A stretch of 64,000 nt of DNA from Rhexocercosporidium sp. MPI-PUGE-AT-0058. Lineage: Eukaryota > Ascomycota > Leotiomycetes > Helotiales. The stretch is from contig JAGTJL010000004.1 in assembly GCA_020746875.1 (NCBI GenBank), forward strand, positions 1-64,000, in the 5' to 3' direction. Below are positions 46,541 to 57,656 of this stretch, piece by piece (the first letter of the stretch is position 1; each line of letters begins with the position of its first letter). A program made the translations under genes and the position numbers. Below the pieces are notes generated by a model. The model saw only the letters and a list, made by a program, of their open reading frames with translations, did no database searches and had not been told where the DNA came from.

Positions 46541-46592
46541 GATGGGATGGGATGGGATGGGATGGGATGGGATGGGATGGGATGGGATGGGA
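46541..46592 (+). repeat. (GATGG)10 microsatellite
   Basis: Ten perfect 5-bp units followed by a partial one. It is not the fungal telomere repeat (TTAGGG). Confidence 0.97.
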
Positions 46593-47009
46593 ATGGGTGT
46601 GTTTGTATGAGGGAGTTTTGAGAGGGTTTTACGGGGGTTTGCTTGCATATGTTCCTGGCTGCTGTTTAGCTGGTGGTGTGGAGGGTCACGTGCCAGGGGT
46701 GATGAGTTGCCCTGAGTTGCCCTGGTTCCTGGGACCTGGAAAGGCAGTGTGTGTGTGCTGTTGGTGGTTTGGTTCATGTGGGCATGAGATGAGCCAGTTT
46801 GAGAAGGTTACCGGCTCGGTCAGGTACGGTTCGGAACGATGCGTGTTAGTCTGACCCAGGTTTCTTGCTTGGAATAGATTGCTCTATGAACCATGTGGCT
46901 GTGTCTTAAGCAATATCTCTCCAGGAGTACTCCCATGTACTGTACAATCGAGACCTGCCTGCTGCAGAACAAAAGTCAAAGGATGTCTCAAGCACACACA
47001 GCTTCCACG

Positions 47010-47039
47010 TCTATCTATCTATCTATCTATCTATCTATC
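47010..47039 (+). repeat. (TCTA)7 microsatellite
   Basis: About seven perfect 4-bp units directly downstream of the TCF25 stop codon, probably in its 3' UTR. Confidence 0.95.
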
Positions 47040-47045
47040 CTTCCT

Positions 47046-49353
47046 CTACTGTTGTACCAATTCCGGCATCTCATCATCACTGCCCTCCCCCTCACCTGTA
47101 ACCAAGGCAGGCATCTCCCCATCCGTCTCACTTCCACTCCCACTCATCCCCAACAACTCCGGCATCTCCTCATCAGTATCCGTATTCTCACTCTCACTCC
47201 CACTCTCCTCCACACGCGGCGGTCCAGATCCCCAAAGCATATTAAGGAGTCTCCTTGCGATACCGACGTCGACGTGTCTGTAGTCCCCTCCAATCCCATC
47301 AGCAGGCTCGGCATCATCATCTGAGTCATCATCTTCTTCGCCGTGCCCTGCGGCACCTTGTAGGATAGCAGCTTCCAGTTCGCGACGCATGGCTTCTGGA
47401 AACTCGCCATCGCTCACGTCGAAATCGTCATCGTCTGAGCCGCGGGGGAGTCCCGGTATCATTGCGCGGAGAGCAGCGAGGGGATTTAAATAGTTCCCAC
47501 CCAAGCCTCCTCTTTGATCGCGAGCGCGGCCTTCGAGAGCGAGACGTTGGGATTCGTAGGAGTAGACGTTGACATCTGGTGGTAAGGGGTCGGCGTCGGA
47601 GTTATTGCTCCGGTGAAGGAGATGGCCTGGCGCGAGGGCCATGATGGCTGGTGTGTTGTCCAAATAGACGAAACGGACGACGTCCAGTGTCATTTCGCTG
47701 TTTTCGAGTTTAGGGATCAAGTCTGCGTTGACTTTTGGTATCGTGTGTGCGATTTCCATGAGCAATGCTGTAGCCTCGGGGGTGTTCCACAGGTCTTTAG
47801 TCTGAAGAACATACATCTCTGTGAAGAGGGATTCGGCGTCGGTACGAGGCATTATACCCCAAATGCTGGGTGGTGCATCCAAGTTGAGTTCCTTGAATAG
47901 GTGAGTGAAGAGCCATGGGAGCTTCTGCATCGAGTCGCTGAGCAACTTTCTGCATTGTGTGCTCTCTTTGAGTTGTATTGCGGCGAAGGCGAGAGACGGA
48001 GTCGTATGTGATGCTGCATGGCATTTTCCCAAGTATGATGGCGCCCATATCTCTGGGATCTCGCTTTCTGAAACATCTAGTAACCAGTTGAACTCTCGAG
48101 CCTTGAGAGCGAGCTGGTGGATCAATAGCCGCATACAGTATGGATCTTCCTCCGGATCTAGACTGAGGATCAACTTCGCCCATTCCAAAGCTGTTCGGTA
48201 TGTTCCCTTCATCAACAAGGATTTGATGTATTGGTATGCCGCCAGCCATAGTTCTCTGTTCTCTGGTCGAGCGAAATCTAGTCGTGCCTTGCCTTGAGCT
48301 AGCTTGGTGTGGAATAGAGAAGTAGCAGCTCTTCCAAAACTAAATAGTGCTCGTTCGAGGAGGTCTGCTGATAAAGCGTGATCTGTCTGGTCTTTGGCGA
48401 TCTTGCTGACTTGGATGAGGAGGGAAATATGGTAGGCTGGATAATGTTAGCAATGTCAGTTAAGACTTAAAAGTAGACTTACGATTTCTTTGCAGAAGTC
48501 CAATCAAATTTTGAGGATCTCCCATCTCCACGAAGCCTTGAAATGTCTGCTGTAAAGTCTGATATGTTTGATCATGCACATATCGAAATTCCACCGTTCC
48601 ATCATCCGTTTTGTCATCCACCACAGCCATTGTCAAACCGCCCGTAGTAGCTCTAGGCCAATGATCCTTTCCCTGAATAAACACATTCCGCCGCAATGTA
48701 AGCTCCGACAGACCTTTCCCAGGCTGATGTTGTCCCTTCAGCGCGGTCTCCAAATCAATCTGCTGATTCTGACCCCGTTGTCTCAGTCTCCTCCCCCCAC
48801 GTCCAGCAGGTCCGCCTGGCTCATCCATAACGTCGACCGCAGCCTTCCCAAACAAATTCCGCATCTCATTCGCCACTTTCAAATGCTGTGTATTTATTCC
48901 CAGCAGAGTGCAGACTCTCTCATATTCCGGGTCCACCGTCAGCCTTGTATCTGCTTGCTCGCCCCCCGCTGGCTTCTTGAGCGCCAATTCCTGTAATGCC
49001 GCATCGATATCGTCGACCTCTTCCTTAGGTTCCTTGTTGTTCGCAGATGCGTCCTTTGCCTTCTTAGCCTTCTTCTTTTTCTTCGACTTCTTTGCCTTCT
49101 TCGCCGCAGAGGGTGGGGTAGCTGCCACTACAGGTTCGGGGACATCGTCCTCCTTATTGTCGTCGTCCTCGTCATCTTCGTTCTCGTCTTCGAGTGCTGC
49201 AAGATTGGCGAATAGACTGGGCTTTGCTTTCGTAGGGGCGACTGGCTCGTCTTCTGATTCTTCGTCCTCGGCTTGTCCCTGAAGTTGCGCCAGCTGCTGC
49301 TGCTGCTCGAGTTCTCGCTGCTGTTGCAGCTTGCGTAATTGTCTGCTCGACAT
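47046..49353 (-). CDS. RQC1: TCF25/Rqc1 family protein of the ribosome quality control complex
   Basis: Two exons on the minus strand, 49353-48483 and 48436-47046, joined over a 46-nt intron; 753 residues. The N-terminus is basic and acidic by turns with a long lysine run (KKAKKSKKKKKAKKAK), as in TCF25/Nulp1. The conserved core follows: FIQGKDHWPR, FRYVHDQTYQ, NPYHISLLIQVSKIAKDQ, ALSADLLERALFSFGRA, WLAAYQYIKSLLMKGTYRTALEW and DPEEDPYCMRLLIHQLAL. The C-terminus is highly acidic with repeated EMPEL/EMPAL motifs. In yeast, Rqc1 works with Ltn1 and Rqc2 on stalled 60S ribosomes and supports K48 ubiquitin chain formation. Start chosen at MSSRQLRKLQ, where family similarity begins. Confidence 0.92.
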
Positions 49354-49942
49354 TGTGTAGATTCTTTTGGAGATATCCAAGGCGCAAATGTAGTGAAAGG
49401 GAATTTGTGTATTTATTTTATGGAATGTGGAAAGTGTGTCGAGAGAATGCGACTTTAAAAGCCGATGGTTTAAAAATGGACTGGAGAGATACTCGCCGCA
49501 CTTCATGATCTCTCTCGGCCAATGACGCATTGAATCGGCAGAATTCCGCATTTGGTGGTTCGCCTGTCCATCACTGACACCAGGCGAGCAGGCGAGCATA
49601 TATCTATCTACCTATGACAAGACAACAACACTCAATCCTCTGTGGAACCGGGCAACAACGCGCCCTGGATATCTGGAAGAGTTTACTATTCCCTTCTCCT
49701 CTGTACATTCTATCTCTTTCACCCATAATGCCACGACAATAATTCCCTCCTTTCTTCCACTTCCCCAAACTCGTTCCCTTGAGTCTCTCCATAATCTACC
49801 TGGGTATCACGCCGCCGCCGCCTACCGTAGCGTTGGGTTCGGACAGCAACCAAGCCCTCAAGGCGTCGCGAATAGAACCCTCGAAACAACCAGGCCTCCC
49901 TCAGACTTAACTCTGAGTCGCCACCACCACCACAGCAATCCA
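49354..49942. promoter_or_regulatory. Divergent promoter of the TCF25 and PP2C genes
   Basis: 589 bp separate the two start codons, so both promoters lie here. C+T-rich stretches precede the PP2C start. No TATA box is obvious. Single-gene elements cannot be assigned. Confidence 0.5.
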
Positions 49943-51936
49943 ATGCGTCGCGCAGCAGTGAGGGCATTGCGGACCGCACGCCTGGTACCACGCAAAAGCA
50001 CCTCCCTCCGTCCTTGCAGCGGTGCCTTCCAATCCTCAAGCTATGCTCTAGGCATCCGACACTCCTCCGGACGAGCGAATCTTTCTACGAAGACCGCACC
50101 CGACTCCACCAAGATCGCTGCTGCTTCGAAAGGAGCGTCGTCGATGTATATCCGCAGATTCTCGGTCGCTGTCGTTTCTGGCTTGGTGGGTTATGGAGCT
50201 TGGTATACATACAAGTATCAAGCTGGGGGCTTCAACGGTCAATCTATTGTTCAAGCACAACAGTCTAGAGGGTTGACTACCTCTCCTGCGCTCTATGCAC
50301 CTCCCCCGACTGATACCCCGGATGTAGAGAGGAAGGCGGTGATTGTTGGCGCAGATAATCTATACACTGGAGCTATTGCTGGCGACGGACCAATATCCAA
50401 GGATACAGACGAGTCAGGCAGGAAGGTTTTGGAGATGTTGACACCGGATCAAGCTACGCAGAAGCTACGGAGGAATGAGGAGTCGTACCTGGTAGGACGG
50501 GGGCAGGGGGTCGTCAGATATGATGTGGTGCAAATACCCAGCAATGACCCTATTGAGGACGACCATGTGGAGAAGATTATCGAGTTGCCGCAAGCATTGG
50601 CGACTGCTACGGCTGTGACAAATGCTTCTAGTGACTGGATGTTCTGGGGAGTTTTCGATGGCCATTCGTAAGTCTTTTTTGGGAGAGGTTGCATTAGAGA
50701 GGTTACAACATCTAACATCAACAGGGGATGGACTACTTCTGCCAAACTTCGACAAGTTTTAGTAAGCTTTGTTGCTCGGGAATTGAACTCCACATACAAG
50801 GCTGCACTTGCAGATCCGTCTGTCAATTCGCCTTCATCTGAAGCCATCGAAGCTGCTATCAAGACCGGTTTCAATCGCCTGGATCACGAAATCGTCCACG
50901 AGAGTGTTGAGAAGGTTCTAAAGTCCAAGTCCAAGTTGATTGCCGCCGAACTCCTCGCGCCAGCTCTCTCCGGATCATGTGCTCTTCTCTCCTTCTATGA
51001 CAGCAACACCAAGCTCCTCAGAGTAGCATGCACCGGTGACTCTCGAGCTGTTCTCGGTCGCCGAGGGGACTCTGGAAAGTGGGTCGCTACCCCATTATCC
51101 GTCGATCAAACCGGCAGTAATCCAGACGAGGAAGCCCGTATGAGAAAGCAACATCCCGGAGAACCAAACGTCATCCGTAATGGTAGAGTGCTGGGAGGTC
51201 TTGAGCCATCACGAGCCTTTGGCGACGCAACATATAAATGGTCCCGCGAAGTCTCGGAACGTCTCAAGCAATCCTACTTCGGCCGCACCCCTTCTCAACT
51301 CCTCCGCACCCCTCCGTACGTCACAGCCGAGCCCGTCGTAACCACGACCAAGATCCAGCCCGAGAAGGGCGATTTCGTAGTCATGGCCACAGATGGTCTC
51401 TGGGAAATGCTCACGAACGAAGAAGTCGTCGGGCTCGTCGGTCAGTGGATCGAGAAGCAATCCGGCGAATCAAATGGCAGTTCATGGGCCAAGATGTTCT
51501 CCTCTCAGCAAAAAGGTCTACCGGTCGAGCAAGGAGGCAAAAAGTCCGAGGGCAAGGATGGACAGAAGACCCCAATTAGACAGCAACAGTGGGGTGTAAA
51601 GGGCGGGGAGATGGAGAGATTCGTCGTTGAGGACAAGAATGTTGCTACCCATCTTGTGAGGAATGCGCTTGGTGGCAAGGATAAGGATATGGTGTGTGCG
51701 CTGTTGACTTTGCCTGCGCCGTACTCCAGACGCTATAGGTATGTTCTCACCCCTTCTATCTCACCCCATCTATCTCCCCCAACCCTTAAAATGCCCCTGC
51801 TACATACTGACTACTCTTCTTTAGGGATGATCTCACAGTCGAAGTCATCTTCTTCGGCAACAGCGACAAGAGTGGGGATGTAGTCGTCAACAAGGAAGCT
51901 AGCGCCTCAGCAGCTGAACCCAAGGCTAAACTATGA
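49943..51936 (+). CDS. PTC5: Mitochondrial PP2C phosphatase, pyruvate dehydrogenase phosphatase type
   Basis: Three exons, 49943-50667, 50725-51738 and 51825-51936; 616 residues. The N-terminus is arginine-rich without acidic residues (MRRAAVRALRTARLV), a mitochondrial presequence. A hydrophobic segment (FSVAVVSGLVGYGAW) follows at about residue 73 and could anchor it to the inner membrane. PP2C metal-binding motifs are all present: WGVFDGHSGW, CTGDSRAVLG, VVMATDGLWE and RDDLTVEVIFF. GGLEPSRAFGDATYKW matches the pyruvate dehydrogenase phosphatase branch (yeast Ptc5). It should dephosphorylate and activate the E1 subunit of pyruvate dehydrogenase. The third exon supplies the final metal aspartate. 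Confidence 0.92.
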
Positions 51937-53025
51937 TTGCCTCCTCCCTCACCCGTCTTCCATTCCTCTCAAGCATGTAGCATAGAGCGAGCGCGTCACA
52001 GTATGATTTCTTCGCTAGGTCTTCATCTCCTTGCTGATGAAGCGCCTTTTCTTTCCTGCAGATGGCGTGCGTGGCGTTCTTTGCTTGCTTTGGCACGGGA
52101 GTAGCGGGACTGGCATTGCTGGGCTTTCTGTTCTGAGTCTAGGTGTTCTAGATAGTCTGAATAGAGTGCCGTGCTAATGCAGACGAAAATAAAAGAGTTA
52201 TCTGCCCGAGGTTCAGTATGGTCCTTGTGATCAATAGCGCGTTTCGATCTTTTAATTGATGTTGATGTGAGATTCGGAAATTTCGAGATCCTGAAGTTCT
52301 GGGACAATTTATGAAAGGATTTATGAGATGAGACTTCTGCGATTACAGCAAAAGATATAGATTTTTCTGCCGAGATCATAAGAGCAGTCGGGCAATAATG
52401 TGAATGCGGATCCGGATTAGAGTTGATGGAGTTCATCCTTTCTCTCAGCAAAGTAGCAGAGCTCGCTTATTTCCTACATTGGATGGGAGTAAACAATGCA
52501 TCTGGGTTACCGCAGGATTGACTTCCTGGGTAATCTTGGTTATAGAGATGATGATTGATATGTAAATTCTTGTACACACTATATGACTCTCATTTTCCTG
52601 ATGAAGAAGCTGTTCTTTACCTCAGTATTAACAATCAGCCGCCGCCTTACCTGTGTCAGAATTTCGAAAAGGGAGCGTTGGTTTAGGCCCTGTCTGGAAT
52701 AGAATGCTAGATGCGAGTTGTGACGTCAAGAGATATGTGATTGTTAGGTATGGTATGCAATAAAGTTAGAACTTCATTTTCTGGAAGTGAGATTCAGGCA
52801 CAGTACAGTGGGCATAAAAATTAGAGCTGGAAAGAGCCAACCCCCACTTTTGTTGGACGTCGTCCACCTCACTCCATACCCATGCAATGCTCTAGGTAAC
52901 CCCATCCCTCCACCACCATCCCGTCCAATTACCCCTTACATCTCCTCACCTAAGGCAACAAAATCTTCGGACTAGGAACCTATATCATTCTCGTCCCCAA
53001 AATCATAACAGAAACGGAAAGGAAA
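51937..53025. other. Intergenic, no gene seen
   Basis: 1.1 kb between two plus-strand genes. Only short open frames without protein character are present, including one on the minus strand at 52023-52451 that begins inside low-complexity sequence. Confidence 0.4.
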
Positions 53026-54232
53026 ATGCAAACAGAATCCCGCACTTTACTCGCGGCCTCAATCCAGAAATGGGGCAAGAAGTTCAACCGCGAGACGAAT
53101 GCAGAGATGGTGGGTTTAATTACTAAGATTCACGAAGATGAGAAGAGGAACTATGAGGGTGTGAAGGTGGAGAAGGGGATCAAGTATGGTGCGGATGAGA
53201 GGCAGAGGTTGGATGTAAGTTTTTCTTTTCTTTTCTCTTTTTTCTTCTTTTTTTCTTGAGGGCTTGAAATCTTGAGTTTTGGTTTTGTGAATTATGAGAG
53301 GGAAGAGAGGGAGTAAGAGGAATGGTGTGCTGATGTGTGAGGTGGTTTAGATTTATTATCCCGCTGATGCGACGCCAGAGAGTGAATTACCTGTTGTGGT
53401 ATTCTTCCATGGAGGAGGGATGGTGAGTGGTGATACGGACGTCACGCCTCTCTTTCACTCGAATATCGGTATCTATCCCCCTCTCATATATATCCCTACT
53501 TCTTATCGATACAGACTCAAATACTAATATACTATACCAGGCAACTTCTTCGCCTCAAACGCCACCATCCTAATCCTAGCAACCTACCGCCTCCTCCCGC
53601 TGGCCGCCCACCCCTCCGGCGCCCAGGACGCCTCCCTCGCCATATCCTGGGCTACAACATACAGTCTAAGCTACGGCGGCTCGCCCTCCAAATCCCTAAC
53701 GATCATAGGCCATTCCGCCGGGGGGAGCATAACAGGCACTGCTCTCTGGGGCGGACATCTCTCCTCCCCAACCTCCCCCTCATCAACAATTCCTCCTCAG
53801 GTTTTGGCGAATTCAACATTCATCTTCCTCTCCGCGGGTCTCTGGTACGACGTTGAGAATCCCCCTACGAGTATTAATATGGCGAAATACCACCGTACGG
53901 AGGATGTGGAGAAGATTAGGAGGGAGATGCCTGTTGCTTTGTTTAGGGAGGCGGAGAGGGAGACGATGAGGGGGTGGCCGAAGATGAGGTGGCTTTTGAG
54001 TGAGTGGGAGTTTGAGGAGATTGTTAGGGGGACGGAGGAGTGTGTGGAAGCTTGGGAGGAGGCATTTGGGGATAGTGAGGAGGGGGAGGATGGGGAGGGC
54101 GATGGGGGATTAGAGGTTGAGATGGTGTGGGGTGAGAATCATGTTAGTTATGTGTACGGGGTTGGGACGGAGGGGAGTTGGATTGGAGAGAGATTGTTGG
54201 AGATTGTAAGGGGTGAGGAGGACAAGGATTGA
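53026..54232 (+). CDS. Alpha/beta-hydrolase (esterase/lipase, HSL-like)
   Basis: Three exons, 53026-53214, 53351-53468 and 53541-54232; 332 residues. The oxyanion hole is FFHGGGMVSGD (HGGG), the nucleophile elbow is IGHSAGGS (GxSxG), and a late ENHVSY supplies the probable catalytic histidine. YRLLPLAAHPSGAQDASLAI is the usual loop between the two. This places it in the alpha/beta-hydrolase fold-3 group with arylacetamide deacetylase-like and kynurenine-formamidase-like enzymes. The C-terminal part is acidic and variable. No signal peptide. The substrate is unknown. It is convergent with the D-lactate dehydrogenase gene, with 99 bp between stops. Confidence 0.88.
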
Positions 54233-54331
54233 ATGCCACTTTGCGATTAGTCCTTTGAACCGCAAGATGCTCCTTTTTTGTATTGTATAGTATATTGAAG
54301 TGGTATGGTACATGAGTTGTGGTACACCATC

Positions 54332-56298
54332 CTATTTCTGCCATTTCCATACCCGACCATGCGAGACGGGCGTGTCGAATATCTTGGCTGGGTTCATGAG
54401 CCAGTGCGGATCGAGTGCTTGTTTGATGCTCTTCATTACACCGAGGGTGTCGGGTCCAACTTCTTGGAGGAGTTCGTGTTTTTTGAAGAGCCCGATTGAA
54501 TGTTCGCCCTGGATTTGGCTTTAATCAGTCTATCTGCACAGATCCAAGGAAATAATTCTTGGAGGGAGACTCGGAGGGGGCATGTGGCGTCTTTCTTACC
54601 GTCGATGTGCCTTCCATTTCAAGTGCTTTGGTTATCATGCTCTTGACATGCGCATCTACTGCGGCTGTCTCCACTGCATCTTCGCGGTGATACATGATAG
54701 CTTCATGGAAGTTGCCGTCACCCAGGTGGCCCACGACTGATGAGAAGAGACCGAGTTTTTCACGGCCTTTTCTTGACTCTTCTGTTCAGAATGAGTGTCC
54801 ATCTCCGGCAATGATCTCAAAATCGGGCAGAAAACATACCGATGATATCTGCGAGCCTCGACACTGGCACAGCAATATCCGTAGTCCAAAGTTGGGTCCC
54901 TTCAGGCCTAGCAGCCAGCAAGCTCCACAAAACCTGCTTTCTTCCCGACCAGATAAGGTCCTGGTCTTTTTGATCTTTCGCAAACTGGAATCCACCTCCA
55001 TTATGTGCTTTTGAAATCGATTGCACCTCTTTGATATTATCGGCAATACTCCCCTTCGTACCCGAGAACTTGAAGAATAGAGTTGGAGCTTCTTTCCAAG
55101 TTTTCGGCGCCGTGTGCCCTCCTATATTCAAAACCTCCATCATCTTCTCGTCCAGAAATTCCATTGCAGCCACCGGAACACCCGCTCTCATCACAGCGGT
55201 AGCTGTAGCAGCCGCATCCCTCACAGTCGGGAACGCGACTACAGCGACATTAAACTCCTTCGGCACAGCCGCAAGCTTCAGCGTAATCTCTGTAACCAAA
55301 CCCAACGTACCCTCCGATCCAACAAAGAGCCCATTAAGGTTATAACCAGCAGCCGATTTCCTCGGCCGACCCCTCGTCTTAATGACCTGCCCATCCGCAA
55401 GCACAACCGTCAAATTCAGCACCCAATCCTTCATAGTCCCATACCTCACCGCATTAGTCCCACTACAGTTCGTACCGACCATGCCTCCAATCTTCGCACT
55501 TGGACTAGGATCAACAGGGAAGAAAAGTCCACTACTTGAGATTTTCGTGTTGAGATCAACCCATCCGCAAGAAGGCTGCACGACGACATCCATGTCATCC
55601 TCATGAAAAGCAAGGATCTTGTCCATGTGCATGAAATCCACACTGACACCTCCATGGGGCGCGGAGAAATTCCCTTCGAGGGAAGAGCCGCCTGAGAAGC
55701 CCGTCATGGGGACTTTGTACTTGTGGCATATTTTGGCTAGGGCGGAGACTTCAGCTGTAGATTTGGGATAAGCGACTGCGATGGGCAGATTTTCGATGTT
55801 CGACGGTGACCATTCTGAGAACCCGTGGAATTTAAGGTCCTCATCATCCATACTGATGCTTTCTGGGCCGAGAGCCTCTTCAATTTCTTGGACGGCCTAT
55901 CACGTGGTCAATCTGAGTTTCAAAGGCTTGTTCAAAGTACTTGCGAAACTGTGCAGTAAAGGTAGAAGACGAGGACATACTTTCATCATATCCTTAACGC
56001 TCCCATAACGCGGCGGTCTGAACTTATCTTCTCGTGCATAATCTACATTGAGCTGCTGTGCTTTCTGGTATGCTCGCCCCGTCACCCACGCCAGGCTGAG
56101 ACCGGCTCCAAAGGCCAGGGCTGTGATGGGTGTCCATGAGGGAGATGAGGACGAGTTACTAGAGGAGGATTTTGAGGAAGGTGGTTTGTAAGGTTTCGAC
56201 TCGAATGTGCTGTTGAATCGTTTTGATGCTGGAGTTTGGGTTTGGACGCGTCTGCATATGCCCCGCAATGGACGCGCTCGTGTTGAGACGGACATCAT
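54332..56298 (-). CDS. DLD1: D-lactate dehydrogenase (cytochrome), mitochondrial
   Basis: Four exons on the minus strand, 56298-55981, 55896-54840, 54781-54600 and 54508-54332; 577 residues. A mitochondrial presequence (about 1-30) and a membrane segment (about 57-75) lead to the PCMH FAD domain. The FAD-binding stretch TGFSGGSSLEGN, VDPSPSAKIGGMVGTNCSG and GLFVGSEGTLGLVTEITL are typical. The C-terminal FAD-linked oxidase domain has VGHLGDGNFHEAI (metal and substrate histidines), GEHSIG (usually GEHGIG) and ALDPHWLMNPAKIF. The enzyme oxidises D-lactate to pyruvate and passes electrons to cytochrome c. The serine in GEHSIG is the only departure I noticed from the common motif. Confidence 0.93.
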
Positions 56299-57656
56299 TT
56301 TAGAGATGGGTGGGAGGATATGGTGTACGACTCATAAGGTTTCTCTTGGAGACGGGGATGGGTATGGAAGTCAGAACGAGAATGTTAAGGACCCTTGAGG
56401 TATAGTGTTGATGTTAAACGAGGCCATTTCCTCGAAGGCCCACGGTAAGCTCCGGGGGGCAGAGAGAGGACCTCGCTTCGGTACAGTTGGAAAAGCTCCG
56501 GGGCACCTTTCTACTGTATTGTATTCACTGCGCAATTTTCTTGCTGGCTGACGGCTGCGCTTATCCACGGTCCTTCACAAGGTTCGGGTGGATTCCTAAC
56601 CTTTTGTCCAAAGGATCTTATTTTTCTTCTAATTTTATCTCATCGTAACAACTTCTTTTGATAACACGAAGAGCGAAATTTGCTTTAAACTTTTTCCGAA
56701 TCTTCTTTACCTTCTACCGAATGCTTATTATCCCAACCCTTGTACGTCTCTACCGAATTCTCTTCCCAGCCCTTTTGCGGCTCCCCCGGATCCTTGTCCT
56801 CGCAGCCCCTTTCGCGCCAATCCTTGTCTGGCTTTGTCGAATCTTCTTTGCCATTATTCGGATCCTCCTCCCAAGAGTCTGTATATCTTTTCCATGACTG
56901 TTAAGGGACACGAAAGAGATATGTCTTCCTCGTAGTATTGACATATGCTGTGTCGATTGTAATATGAAATACATCTAAGCCTGCGTTGAATTAATCGAGC
57001 GAAGGAGAAAGCCTCAAGAAGCCGACCGTACACGCTTACGGCTTGCATTAAAGGTAGAGACTGAGTCTTGCTCGTTGGAAGGGATCGCCTTCTATTCGTG
57101 ACACTGCCGAAAGGTCGAGTTATTGCCACTCAATGATATATAGATTTTTCTCGCTCAGGGTTCAGGTCGCTAGCTAACCTGAGCTTTATTTTCACGGTCT
57201 TGGTCAGGTGATGATTATAACACACTGAGTGGAAGGTGGTTGCTGTAATTGGGCTTTTTCTCTAGATGAATTTCTACACTTCCAGTTTCGGCTATCATTT
57301 GTCTGGATATTCAATGTCGCTGTTTGTTTGGTAATTCCTCCTAAAGATGGCTCGCTTGTTTATGTACAGGAGGGGGTGGAAAGTCGGTCTCGTCCACCGT
57401 TGTAAGGCAGTAAGGTTATTCTTCCAATCAGTAGTCTGAATATCTAGAATTTTCTCCATGAATTTCCTCAAATGTAAAGGCAAAAGACAGGGCTGGACGA
57501 GACCCACTGTCCACCCCTCCTGTACCGCTTAGCCGAGGTCTAAGGGGGGTCTTGAATTTTGCCGATAGTACTTGCAATCACGCTGGACTTCCATAGGTTT
57601 GGTACGATACAAGGCAGGCTCTGCCACGGAGATATATGAAAGCTGCTCGGCTAAGC
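56299..57656. other. Intergenic with a MITE and a hydrophobic ORF
   Basis: 1.36 kb between the D-lactate dehydrogenase start and the MFS stop. A 79-codon plus-strand frame at 56658-56897 encodes a repetitive hydrophobic/arginine peptide (LVRLYRILFP, LLRLPRILVL) caused by a weak DNA repeat; it is probably not a gene. A MITE lies at 57367-57522. Confidence 0.45.
57367..57522. mobile_element. 156-bp mariner-like MITE with TA target duplication
   Basis: The left end reads CAGGAGGGGGTGGAAAGTCG. The right end, reverse-complemented, reads CAGGAGGGGTGGACAGTGGG. The arms continue as GTCTCGTCC on both sides, giving about 32-bp terminal inverted repeats with one gap and a few mismatches. TA flanks the element on both sides (57365-57366 and 57523-57524). 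The TA duplication and ends point to the Tc1/mariner superfamily. No transposase. Confidence 0.75.

Larger units (their letters stand above)
46100..47045. other. Intergenic with microsatellites
   Basis: Promoter of the copper chaperone on the left and 3' flank of the TCF25 gene on the right. It holds a pentanucleotide and a tetranucleotide microsatellite. A minus-strand ORF at 46059-46385 is not supported by homology. Confidence 0.4.

Noticed and set aside
46541..46592. GGGAT-type repeat considered as telomeric
   Set aside because: Fungal telomeres are TTAGGG; the array is internal and the flanks hold normal genes.
56658..56897. 79-codon hydrophobic ORF
   Set aside because: The peptide pattern comes from a weak DNA repeat; no homologue or promoter support.
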